From a bacterium ADurb.Bin374 (GTDB lineage Bacteria > Riflebacteria > Ozemobacteria > Ozemobacterales > Ozemobacteraceae): 6,751 nucleotides of DNA. How positions within the stretch are numbered: the stretch's first letter is position 1; every line of letters begins with the position of its first letter. Both the position numbers and the translations under genes were made by a program. Below, one piece after another: positions 1 through 6,613 of the stretch. Location of the stretch: NCBI GenBank assembly GCA_002068715.1, contig MWAR01000083.1:1-6751 (forward strand), read 5' to 3'. A model generated the notes under the pieces. That model made no database searches, had not been told where the DNA came from, and saw nothing but the letters and a program-made list of their open reading frames with translations.

Positions 1-672
1 GCGGACTTGCTGATCCATGGACCGGTCGGGTGTGATGATGAAGTAGCGGAACTGACCGAAGCTTCCGCCCGACTGCCGTTCAATGACCACGTTATTGTTG
101 CTGTCGCTCAGGCTGTCGAAAGTTAAAATGCGGTCCTGCGTGGGACGACCAGGGACTTTGTGGAAGAAGACGTCCTTGGCGCCGATCTGGTTGATCAGAT
201 GGTATGTATCGTTGTCCGTTTTATAGGTGTCTTTGCGGGTGAACAGGTAGCTCTGTAACCCGAAATAGACGGCCTTCGGAGGGAGATGCCCGAAAATGAC
301 AATCGCTTCATTCGGATCAAAACGGAAGCTGGTACTGTAGCCCTCCTTGGTCTCGCCGAACGCGTTTTTAGTTGCCGGGTCAATGTACTCATTCGGCCAG
401 TAGGGCACAACCGGCATTACATATGGAGCGGTGGGATTGTTGAAATAGCACGTTCCCATCACTTCAAAGGATTTCGGGCAGTCCTCGATCTTCCATAACT
501 GGAAATAGCCCTGAGCGATTTCAAATCCGTCCTTCTTCAATTCAGCCGTGAATTGATCGACGCCGATACCGGCATTGCCGGTGTTTTTGTGATTGCATGC
601 CGAGATGATTCCCCATACCAGGAGTAAGACGAGGATCTGAAAAAAAAGGGGGACCTGTCGACGAGCGGCCAT
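1..672 (-). CDS. Predicted lipoprotein of unknown function (N-terminal 224 residues; 3' end outside window)
   Basis: The frame is open from the ATG at 672 to the window edge with no stop. The N-terminus is a lipoprotein signal peptide: two arginines (R4, R5), a hydrophobic run at about residues 8-23 (PLFFQILVLLLVWGII), then the lipobox I23-S24-A25-C26. Cleavage before C26 and lipidation are therefore expected, with anchoring in the membrane of a Gram-negative cell. The mature part is rich in aromatic residues, Asn and Pro, has no further membrane segment, and includes stretches such as LWKIEDCPKSFEVMGTCYF and IVIFGHLPPKAVYFGLQSYL. Its two cysteines, in DCPKSFEVMGTC, could form a disulfide. 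I do not recognise the family and assign no enzyme activity. The start is secure because AGGAGGT lies 6 nt upstream and the signal peptide begins at once. It is on the same strand as addBA but has its own candidate promoter, and nothing ties it to DNA repair. Confidence 0.85.
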   Translation of the reverse strand, partial: MAARRQVPLFFQILVLLLVWGIISACNHKNTGNAGIGVDQFTAELKKDGFEIAQGYFQLWKIEDCPKSFEVMGTCYFNNPTAPYVMPVVPYWPNEYIDPATKNAFGETKEGYSTSFRFDPNEAIVIFGHLPPKAVYFGLQSYLFTRKDTYKTDNDTYHLINQIGAKDVFFHKVPGRPTQDRILTFDSLSDSNNNVVIERQSGGSFGQFRYFIITPDRSMDQQVR

Positions 673-678
673 TAGAGT

Positions 679-685
679 ACCTCCT
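679..685 (-). promoter_or_regulatory. Ribosome binding site of the lipoprotein gene
   Basis: Read on the minus strand this is AGGAGGT, a near-perfect anti-Shine-Dalgarno match, 6 nt before the ATG at 672. It fixes the start of the lipoprotein and supports a real gene although the reading frame is cut by the window edge. Confidence 0.85.
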
Positions 686-942
686 GAGTTTTTTGGGAGA
701 ATCGTTGGCTGAAACCCCGGCGGAACATTCGACCCTTTTGACTTTTGAACCTTCTGCCTTTCACTATGTAGACGAAAAATATCTTATGGATGGATCTAAC
801 TATCTGATTTCAGAAGCATTACAAGGAATCGGTTGGTGTCGATCCTGAGGGATTCTCATCTCCCAAACCGAATCGTACTCCCGAAGATTCTGTTTTTAGT
901 GAAACATCTTTTTTTAGGGCAGTGAATTTGTGGTGTATGGCA

Positions 943-971
943 TCTATAGGGCCAAGGAATTTGTTTGTCAA
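943..971 (-). promoter_or_regulatory. Candidate sigma70-type promoter for the lipoprotein gene
   Basis: On the minus strand there is a perfect -35 box TTGACA (966-971), a 17-nt spacer and a -10 box TATAGA (943-948, 4 of 6 consensus positions). A start site near 936 would give a leader of about 264 nt before the ATG at 672. I found no better promoter nearer to the gene. The box match and spacing are seen in the sequence; activity is inferred. Confidence 0.55.
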
Positions 972-1019
972 GAAATTGATCAGAAGTCGCCATTACGGGT
1001 GCCGAGGATGAATGTCGGC

Positions 1020-1039
1020 ATCCCAAGGGTCATTGGGAT
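1020..1039. repeat. Short inverted repeat downstream of addA
   Basis: ATCCCAA (1020-1026) and TTGGGAT (1033-1039) are perfect reverse complements separated by 6 nt. It lies 67 nt past the addA stop codon. No T-run follows it on either strand, so it is not a standard intrinsic terminator. It might be an RNA 3'-end stabiliser, a protein-binding dyad, or chance. Confidence 0.35.
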
Positions 1040-1105
1040 CGACGCATCCGGAAGGCTCACGGGATTTTTTCATCTCAAGGGCTTAAGTAGGCAATATTCC
1101 ACCCC

Positions 1106-3931
1106 TCAGATCGTCACAATACGGCGCGGTTCGTCGACGAAGAGCAGGTAGCCTTCGATCGTACGCCCGGGGAATAGATCCTGGAGGATGGTCCGGTATC
1201 GGATCATCTGGGGGCGGTACTTGTCGGCGAGGTGGCCGACACGACCCGTCTTGAAGTCGATGAGCGTGATGCGGTCGGGGGCAATGATGAGCCGGTCGGC
1301 GATGCCGAACGAGCGAGTATCGGAGAGGTGCTGTTCGGTGAGCACCTTCCCGGGACGGAAGAGAATCTCGCGCACCTCCCGGTTGCTCAGGAACCTCTCC
1401 ACAACCATCTTTTCCTCTTCTCCAAGGCTGCCCGGGACGAGCGTTCTGCGATCGCCGATGAGCCGGGCGAGCGCGTCGTGGATGCGAAGGCCGCGTTCGA
1501 TTCCCGACTCGATGTCTGCAGAGCGCAGCGTCGGGTCCATTTCTTCGCCCTCGGCGGGCACGACGGGACTCTTGGCAAGATCGGTCGCCATCAGCCCCTC
1601 GTGATCGGAAGGCCGCGGATTCTCGGGACCGTAGTCGTGCCGCCAGCCGAATTCGGTCTGTTCGGCATCCGGGATGGAAACCCGGACCGTGCGTGCCATC
1701 CGCGCGCTGAAACCTTTCAGCGCGCCCTCCTTGTCGGCCCGCAGCAGAATCGTCAGACTTTTCACGGCCCGGGTCGCGGCGACATAGAGGAGGTTGGCCG
1801 TTTCTTCGGCTTTTCCCTCTTGAACTGTCGCAGCCGCCTCTGCGATCGATGCCGCTCCGGCTATCGGACCGGTGGCGAGAAAGGCCATCTCATCTTTGCT
1901 CAGGCCGAGCGGACAGCCGTCGTCGGGATGGGGAATCTCGGGCACCCTGTCGAGCCCCTCTTTCCAGAAGAGAAAAACATGGGGAAATTCCAGGCCCTTG
2001 GTGCTATGGATCGTGGCCAGCTTCACCCGGCCGGCATGCTCTCCCTCGGGTACGGTGATGAGTCGAGACATCGTGAGCAGGTAGCGCAGGAAGTCGGCCA
2101 CATCGCCGGCCTCGGGACGGTCGAAGTAACATTCCGCCTCGTCCCACAGCGTCTCGATGAGGATGCGCGGGAAAAACGGCAAGAGGCCGCGCAGGGCGGA
2201 GACAAAAACGGCAAAACGGTGCGGGTGAGGCGCCTTGCCGACTGCCCCGGCAAGCCCCATGATGGCAGTGGCCAGTGGCCCGTCATAATCCAGGGCATCG
2301 AGGCTGCGGGGGATGAAGGACCCGTTATGGCCGGTGAAACAGGCGATGAGAGAAAGCCAGAGCGCTGTCCCCTCGCGCATCGACAAGAACTCGCGGCCAC
2401 GGATCCCCGAGGTGGGAATACCCGCTTTTGCCAGCGCCGCTGCCACCTTGTCCATCTGCACGTTGGTGCGACACAAGACCGCTATCGCACCCCAGGGGCA
2501 ACCGAAGGCCGTTCTTTTTTCTGCGACGGCCTCGACGAGCCGCTCATAGGCCGGATCGTCGCCGGAGCCGCAAGCAACCGGGATAACCGTCACCTCGGAA
2601 AAACCTCTGTGGGGATACTTCGGTTCTTCCGGCGGCGCCTGAAGGTTGACTTTGTCGGTTCCCGCGAAGAGCTCCGTGACCAAATGGTTGAAAAATTCGA
2701 TCAGAAGCGGCGTCGAACGGTAGTTGCAGGGCAGCGTCTCGGCAGCGATCTGTCCGCTTGAGAGGGCGGGGGCAATGCAGGCCCTGAGCCGGTCGGGCGC
2801 CGCATCCCGCCATTGGTAGATCGACTGTTTCCAGTCTCCCACGAGAAAGATCGACCGCTCCCCTTCGGCATTTCCCCCCACAGAGCCGAGGATATCCTCG
2901 ATCAGCGGCCTGAGCAGGGCAAACTGGATCTGCGCCGTGTCCTGGAACTCGTCGAGGAGCAGATGGGCCGTCCGGTGAAACCCCAGCTCGAAGAGGCGGG
3001 CCATGAAGAGCGGCCTGTCTCGGCTGTCGGGACCGTCGAGGGTCATGAGCGCTTTGGGAATGTCATCGAAATAGAGCCGGCCGAGTCGTTCCTTCTCCGC
3101 GGCAAGCACTTCGGCGCGCAAGGCACTGAAGCGCTTGAGAAGCGCGCTCCGCAACCGTTTGGTGTTGACGACGTGCTCGGCAACGAGGCGGCGCATCGGG
3201 GGATAGAGTTCCCGCAGGGCGGCATAGGCTGGAGTTCCGCGGTCGGCGGCGGCCACCTTGACCTCCGCCAGATCGGGTTTCAGGAAGAGGGCCCGGCCGA
3301 CATCCACCTCCGTGAGGGGTGCAAGAAGCGGGGAGACCACCTGCGCGCGCAGGTTGCCTTTCGTCGCATCCGCAACGGCCCGCACCTTCTCCTGCAACCG
3401 TTCATACTCGGCAACGAGACGCACCTGCTTGGCCTGGAGTTCGGCAAGCAGGTTCTCGGGACAGGTCCAAGCCTCCAGCGCCTCTTTGCCCTTGTCCAAC
3501 GCCTCGATCAGCGACTCGGGCTGCATATGGAGGATGCGTGCTGCGATCAGGATGCTTTCGATATCGGCAAGAATACGCGGATGCTGGAAAAAACGCTCAT
3601 CGGCGATTGCGGTGATGATCGCCTGCTCGTGATCGTCGGCCACCTGCGGCACATAAGCTTCCGTTGAGAGGAACCGGTGAAAGAGCGCATCGATGGTTGA
3701 GAAGTGAACCCTGGCGGCCCGCATGATGAGCCGCAGTTTGTCCGTGGGGCTCTCCTCTCCGTTCTCAATGGCTTCGAGAATCCGTTTTTCCATCTCAGCC
3801 GCTGCGGCGCGGGTGAAGGTGGCAGCGACAACGAATTCCGTACCCCGTTCGATGTGACGGCGGACCTCCTGGGTCAGGCGGTAGGTCTTCCCCGAACCGG
3901 CCGAAGCGGTAACGAAGAGGCTCTTCACCAT
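1106..3931 (-). CDS. addA: AddA-like (RecB-family) UvrD helicase and exonuclease subunit
   Basis: This is the motor and nuclease subunit of an AddAB-type complex that unwinds and trims double-strand break ends before RecA loading, in the cytoplasm. Superfamily 1A motifs appear in order: Walker A ASAGSGKT (9-16), TFTRAAAAEM (38-47), STIDALFHRF (78-87), Walker B LLLDEFQDT (324-332), GDWKQSIYQWRDA (365-377), NYRS (403-406), LATIHSTKGLEFPHV (638-652) and LLYVAATRA (714-722). A RecB-type nuclease domain closes the protein: H818 in GLRIHDALARL, D879 in GIADRL, D892 and K894 in IDFKTG, and Q908-x3-Y912. All catalytic residues are present. At 941 residues it is shorter than typical AddA or RecB (about 1,200) and close to the compact epsilonproteobacterial form. 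Walker A is only 9 residues from the start, so there is no N-terminal Q motif. GGGAGG lies 6 nt upstream of the ATG. The ATG falls inside the addB end (7-nt overlap, ATGGTGA), implying translational coupling. A stand-alone RecB-like helicase is less likely given the partner gene. Confidence 0.93.
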   Translation of the reverse strand: MVKSLFVTASAGSGKTYRLTQEVRRHIERGTEFVVAATFTRAAAAEMEKRILEAIENGEESPTDKLRLIMRAARVHFSTIDALFHRFLSTEAYVPQVADDHEQAIITAIADERFFQHPRILADIESILIAARILHMQPESLIEALDKGKEALEAWTCPENLLAELQAKQVRLVAEYERLQEKVRAVADATKGNLRAQVVSPLLAPLTEVDVGRALFLKPDLAEVKVAAADRGTPAYAALRELYPPMRRLVAEHVVNTKRLRSALLKRFSALRAEVLAAEKERLGRLYFDDIPKALMTLDGPDSRDRPLFMARLFELGFHRTAHLLLDEFQDTAQIQFALLRPLIEDILGSVGGNAEGERSIFLVGDWKQSIYQWRDAAPDRLRACIAPALSSGQIAAETLPCNYRSTPLLIEFFNHLVTELFAGTDKVNLQAPPEEPKYPHRGFSEVTVIPVACGSGDDPAYERLVEAVAEKRTAFGCPWGAIAVLCRTNVQMDKVAAALAKAGIPTSGIRGREFLSMREGTALWLSLIACFTGHNGSFIPRSLDALDYDGPLATAIMGLAGAVGKAPHPHRFAVFVSALRGLLPFFPRILIETLWDEAECYFDRPEAGDVADFLRYLLTMSRLITVPEGEHAGRVKLATIHSTKGLEFPHVFLFWKEGLDRVPEIPHPDDGCPLGLSKDEMAFLATGPIAGAASIAEAAATVQEGKAEETANLLYVAATRAVKSLTILLRADKEGALKGFSARMARTVRVSIPDAEQTEFGWRHDYGPENPRPSDHEGLMATDLAKSPVVPAEGEEMDPTLRSADIESGIERGLRIHDALARLIGDRRTLVPGSLGEEEKMVVERFLSNREVREILFRPGKVLTEQHLSDTRSFGIADRLIIAPDRITLIDFKTGRVGHLADKYRPQMIRYRTILQDLFPGRTIEGYLLFVDEPRRIVTI

Positions 3932-6357
3932 GGGCGGCCTCCCATTCGGTAGAGGTCCGGCTTGAGGCAGAGAGCCTTGTATGGGCAGTTCGGACAGCCA
4001 TCGGCACGGTAATTGGGGATGAAGCGATCCTCGGCCAGCATCCTGTCGAGCCGCCGGGCGATGCGCTCCATCGTGTCCTCGCAGCCGGCCAGCTCCTCCG
4101 CCGCAAGGCGGCCTTCATAATCGCCGCGCACCCTCGGCCTGAGGAAGATATGGGCCGCATCGAGGCGGCCGGCCGTCGCCCTCTTGTTGTGCAGGACGAG
4201 ATAGGCGTATAGGACGAGCTGGAAACGATCGTCGAAAGAGTCCGTCTCATCCACCCGGTCGGCCAGCCGACCCTTTTCGGAAACTTTTTTCTTTTCCTTG
4301 TATTTCAGATCGGTGACGAGCTCCTTTTCTCCGTCACGCTGCAGGCGGTCGATACGTCCTTTGAGTCGGTGGCGACCGCCGCCGAAAGGGGCGCTGAGCG
4401 TGAGCTCAGCCTCTATCACGTCGTCGGAAAAGAGAAGGCGGCGATCCGTTTCCTTCTCCCAGGCGGCGATATCGGCCAGATGGCTCTGGACGATGGCCTT
4501 GCGAACGGCCTGGTCCGGGAGTTTGTCTCGGAGCTCCTCGTTGCTCTCCCAGTTCTCTTCGAAACGTTCGCGCCACCGTTCGACGGCCGGGCGATGCTTG
4601 ATCATTTGGGTGAAGAAGTGGTGCAGGAAATTCCCGATCAGGAGATTCGCATGCTCCTCGCCATCAAAGCAAGGAGGTGGCTTCACCTGTTGGATATCCT
4701 CCAGGATGAAACGGTACGGGCAGGTGAAAAGACGCTTCAGTGCACTGAAGGACCAGATGAACTGCCGAAGTCGCTCCTGCAGTTCACCCGTGTTTTCAAT
4801 GGCGGGGTTGCTTGCAGGTGCTTTGAACGGCGTTGGAGCGATCAGCCGTTTCACCGGTTTTTCGCCGAACTCGGTGGCCAGAAAAGAGAAGTGGGTCGAA
4901 GGCGCCTCGGCCTTCGCCTGATCGTAGAGGGCGGCAATGTGGGCCGTTCGGCCGAAGGCCAGAAACTGCCGCAGTTCGAGATCGTCGGCCTCGAATTGCG
5001 CCCGGTGGATGCGCGGCAGATGGATCTGGTTCAGATAGGGGCCGTTGAAGGACTTTCGCGGGAAGATGCCGCTGTTCATCGGCAGGAGGATGGCTCGTTC
5101 ATAGGGGACACCGGTCGCATCGCCCAGCCCTACCACCTGGATCGGTGAGCTGCGCCGGCCGTGCAGCCGCAGTTTTTTTACGGCAATGAGATGCTCGGCA
5201 AGCGGCAACCACTCATCCTCCATCAATGGGCGGAGCCGGTCCAGTTCGTCACACAGCGTGATCGCCGCTTCGAATGCGGAACGGTCGGCCCCGTCCATTT
5301 CATTCCACCTGGCGGTGAGCTCGGCGACAAGATCCCGCCGCACGCCTACCAGCCTTTCCCCTCTGCGGACCGCCGTGCGCAGACGGTGTGCCGCCGCGAA
5401 GTGTGCAAAGGGAAGCCACGGCGCAAAGTTCACCTGCCCGCCGAGCGGTTGAAAGAGCAGTTCCCACAGATAGAACGAGAGCCTCTCGTCCAGAGGCACG
5501 ATGAAGAGCTGTTTCGAATCGCTCCGCGCCTGTTGTAAAAAAACGCCGATCTCATGGGAAAGGAGGGCCGGCAGAGCGGCCCGTTCGGCAAGTTCGGAAA
5601 AGCAAAGCTTCTGACCGCTGACACGCCGTTCTCTGATCCCGATGCTCCGGATCAGGGACAGGGCCGTCTCGTATTCGGGCGGTTCCGACGGCATATGAGG
5701 ACCGAAAAGCGGCATGTCGATGAAGAGCCGGTCGCACGGGATGCGGCCGAAAAACCGTCTGTTTACCGGGGTCATCAAAGGGAGGCCGAAAAAAAGCTCG
5801 CACTCACCCGTTGCGAGATCGGCAAACCTTGTCGCTTCGAACGGCGCATAGAACAACCCCTCTGTCGCGAGCAGATCACGGTATGTCTCCATCGTCGTAA
5901 AAAATCGCTCTATTCGATCCGCCTGCTCTTGCCCGATCCGATCAAGGGCTCGCAACTCCTCAATGCTTACCGAGAACTCGGCAATCGTGGTCAGGAACGA
6001 GAACAGCCGCTGGGAATCGGCCGGGAACGGGGAGACGCCTTCTTCCCGGCATCGAAGGGTATGGAAACGGAGAAAGGCCTCATCCGCCGGCACGGCCATG
6101 CGGCCCATCCGATCGGCAATACGGCGGGTCCTGTAGTCGTCGAAAGAAAGGATGGTCGGCAGAAGACCGCCGAGTCTGGTATGGATGATGTGGTGCAGGA
6201 AGTCACGGCCGCGGCCCGTCATCGAGACGACCGTAAATCCGCTCATATCGGGATAATGGCGGCGGAGTCGTCCAATAAGGGCATCCGCTGCCGAATTCAT
6301 GTCATCCAACGGGAATGTCGCATGGTCACCTGTTCTGATTTCATCGGGAATGGGCAT
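3925..6357 (-). CDS. addB: AddB-like helicase-fold/Fe-S nuclease subunit
   Basis: This is the second subunit of the AddAB break-resection complex. The C-terminus is a PD-(D/E)XK nuclease of the AddB/Cas4/RecB type: H579 in LIGNFLHHF, E649, D670 in LKGRIDRL, D683 and K685 in VTDLKYK, and Q713-x3-Y717. It is bracketed by an Fe-S cysteine set, C546 in FTCPYRF and C788-x2-C791-x5-C797 in CPNCPYKALC, the arrangement known for the 4Fe-4S cluster of AddB. The middle (about 405-475) has the signature VVGLGDATGVPYERAILLPM followed by NSGIFP, which resembles the UvrD-C-like fold of AddB. The N-terminus, at the usual ATP-site position, reads VVSMTGRGRDF (43-53) and lacks GKT/S, so ATP binding is probably lost. 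Length is 810 residues, against about 1,150 for Firmicute AddB. An in-frame TAG lies just upstream of ATG 6357, so this is the longest possible start. ATG 6300 (residue 20) is an alternative; neither has a clear Shine-Dalgarno site. It is the first gene of the operon, overlapping addA by 7 nt. Confidence 0.88.
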   Translation of the reverse strand: MPIPDEIRTGDHATFPLDDMNSAADALIGRLRRHYPDMSGFTVVSMTGRGRDFLHHIIHTRLGGLLPTILSFDDYRTRRIADRMGRMAVPADEAFLRFHTLRCREEGVSPFPADSQRLFSFLTTIAEFSVSIEELRALDRIGQEQADRIERFFTTMETYRDLLATEGLFYAPFEATRFADLATGECELFFGLPLMTPVNRRFFGRIPCDRLFIDMPLFGPHMPSEPPEYETALSLIRSIGIRERRVSGQKLCFSELAERAALPALLSHEIGVFLQQARSDSKQLFIVPLDERLSFYLWELLFQPLGGQVNFAPWLPFAHFAAAHRLRTAVRRGERLVGVRRDLVAELTARWNEMDGADRSAFEAAITLCDELDRLRPLMEDEWLPLAEHLIAVKKLRLHGRRSSPIQVVGLGDATGVPYERAILLPMNSGIFPRKSFNGPYLNQIHLPRIHRAQFEADDLELRQFLAFGRTAHIAALYDQAKAEAPSTHFSFLATEFGEKPVKRLIAPTPFKAPASNPAIENTGELQERLRQFIWSFSALKRLFTCPYRFILEDIQQVKPPPCFDGEEHANLLIGNFLHHFFTQMIKHRPAVERWRERFEENWESNEELRDKLPDQAVRKAIVQSHLADIAAWEKETDRRLLFSDDVIEAELTLSAPFGGGRHRLKGRIDRLQRDGEKELVTDLKYKEKKKVSEKGRLADRVDETDSFDDRFQLVLYAYLVLHNKRATAGRLDAAHIFLRPRVRGDYEGRLAAEELAGCEDTMERIARRLDRMLAEDRFIPNYRADGCPNCPYKALCLKPDLYRMGGRPW
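3938..3943 (-). promoter_or_regulatory. Ribosome binding site of addA inside the addB 3' end
   Basis: On the minus strand this reads GGGAGG, 6 nt before the addA ATG at 3931 and within the last codons of addB. Together with the 7-nt overlap of the two frames it supports both the chosen addA start and coupled expression of the two subunits. Confidence 0.75.
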
Positions 6358-6399
6358 GTTGTGAGGCTAACATAATGATAGGCTGAAGAAAACTGAATA

Positions 6400-6428
6400 A
6401 TTATCCTTCCCGTACGGGGAAGGGATAA
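6400..6428 (-). promoter_or_regulatory. Weak candidate promoter for addBA
   Basis: On the minus strand GATAAT (6400-6405) matches the -10 consensus at 5 of 6 positions and lies about 43 nt before the addB ATG at 6357. The -35 position 17 nt upstream reads TTATCC (6423-6428), only 3 of 6. The assignment is weak; another promoter further upstream is possible. Confidence 0.25.
6401..6428. repeat. Inverted repeat / hairpin upstream of addB
   Basis: The arms TTATCCTTCCC (6401-6411) and GGGAAGGGATAA (6417-6428) pair over 11 bases with one bulged G and a 5-nt loop. The dyad covers the weak addB -10/-35 candidates, so it could be an operator for a dimeric regulator. Alternatively it is the 5' hairpin of a small plus-strand RNA ending at the terminator immediately downstream. 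Confidence 0.5.
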
Positions 6429-6473
6429 AACCTCCGGGCACTGTCCATTATGATGTGCCGGGGATTTTTGTTT
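6427..6473 (+). terminator. Bidirectional intrinsic terminator-like hairpin
   Basis: Left arm CTCCGGGCAC (6432-6441) pairs with right arm GTGCCGGGG (6455-6463): 9 pairs including one G-T wobble and one bulged G, with a 13-nt loop. ATTTTTGTTT follows on the plus strand. Four A residues (6427-6430) precede the stem, so the minus strand also ends in TTTT. The geometry is that of a Rho-independent terminator working in either direction. No complete gene in the window points into it from either side, which makes its role unclear. Confidence 0.5.
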
Positions 6474-6534
6474 CTACGAAAGATGAGACAGCGCATGCGG
6501 CTCTCGCCCATTGTTTTTTTAGGCATGATTTTGG

Positions 6535-6563
6535 TTGATTTGCGAGAGGTGACGCTGTATAGG
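6535..6563 (+). promoter_or_regulatory. Candidate sigma70-type promoter of the HU gene
   Basis: TTGATT (6535-6540, 4 of 6 to the -35 consensus), a 17-nt spacer, and TATAGG (6558-6563, 4 of 6 to the -10 consensus). A start site near 6570 gives a leader of about 44 nt to the ATG at 6614. The box pattern resembles the promoter at 943-971 (TTGA, 17 nt, TATAG). Confidence 0.5.
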
Positions 6564-6602
6564 CTTACTCACGGTGCAGGCAGTCCGACAATACTCTAAA
6601 GA

Positions 6603-6609
6603 GGGAGGT
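6603..6609 (+). promoter_or_regulatory. Ribosome binding site of the HU gene
   Basis: GGGAGGT, with the core GGAGG placed 5 nt before the ATG at 6614. It is strong, as expected for an abundant nucleoid protein, and it fixes the start codon. Confidence 0.8.
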
Positions 6610-6613
6610 GGCT

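Larger units (their letters stand above)
673..1105. other. Intergenic region between addA end and lipoprotein start
   Basis: These 433 bases lie downstream of addA and upstream of the lipoprotein and are visibly more AT-rich than the flanking genes. I found no credible gene on either strand. Contents are the promoter at 943-971, the short inverted repeat at 1020-1039, the lipoprotein ribosome site, and an imperfect dyad at 829-836 / 863-871 (TCGGTTGG against CCAAACCGA, 8 pairs with one bulged base). No hairpin followed by a T-run is seen just after the addA stop, so either termination is Rho-dependent or addBA transcripts run on into the lipoprotein gene. Confidence 0.6.
6358..6613. other. 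Divergent intergenic region between addB and the HU gene
   Basis: These 256 bases separate addB (minus) from the HU gene (plus). No credible gene is present. They contain two adjacent hairpins (6401-6428 and 6431-6463), a T-run after the second, a further T-run at about 6513-6519, the HU promoter and ribosome site, and only a weak candidate promoter for addB. The 8-nt palindrome CGCATGCG (6493-6500) is also seen, with no assigned role. Confidence 0.6.

Noticed and set aside
568..588. Terminator-like hairpin on the plus strand (ACCGGC, 3-nt loop, GCCGGT, then TTTTT)
   Set aside because: It lies inside the coding sequence of the lipoprotein, antisense to it, encoding an NTGNAG stretch. No plus-strand transcript is known to reach it, so chance is the simplest explanation.
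930..1151. Plus-strand open frame of 73 codons in the addA-lipoprotein spacer
   Set aside because: It has no ribosome site before its ATG, shows no recognisable domain, and its 3' end overlaps the addA coding end antisense.
1232..2761. Plus-strand open frame of 509 codons opposite addA
   Set aside because: It is fully antisense to a gene with every expected helicase motif. The translation is low-complexity and charged with no recognisable domain, as expected of a shadow frame in GC-rich coding DNA.
3925..6357. Cas4 or another CRISPR-linked nuclease as the identity of the Fe-S nuclease
   Set aside because: The cysteine pattern is shared with Cas4, but the 810-residue length, the helicase-fold middle region and the overlapping addA gene identify AddB. 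No CRISPR repeats are present.
6485..6520. Second terminator-like element (GAGA...TCTC arms and a T-run) upstream of the HU promoter
   Set aside because: The stem is short and interrupted, and about 10 nt separate it from the T-run, so it does not fit an intrinsic terminator.
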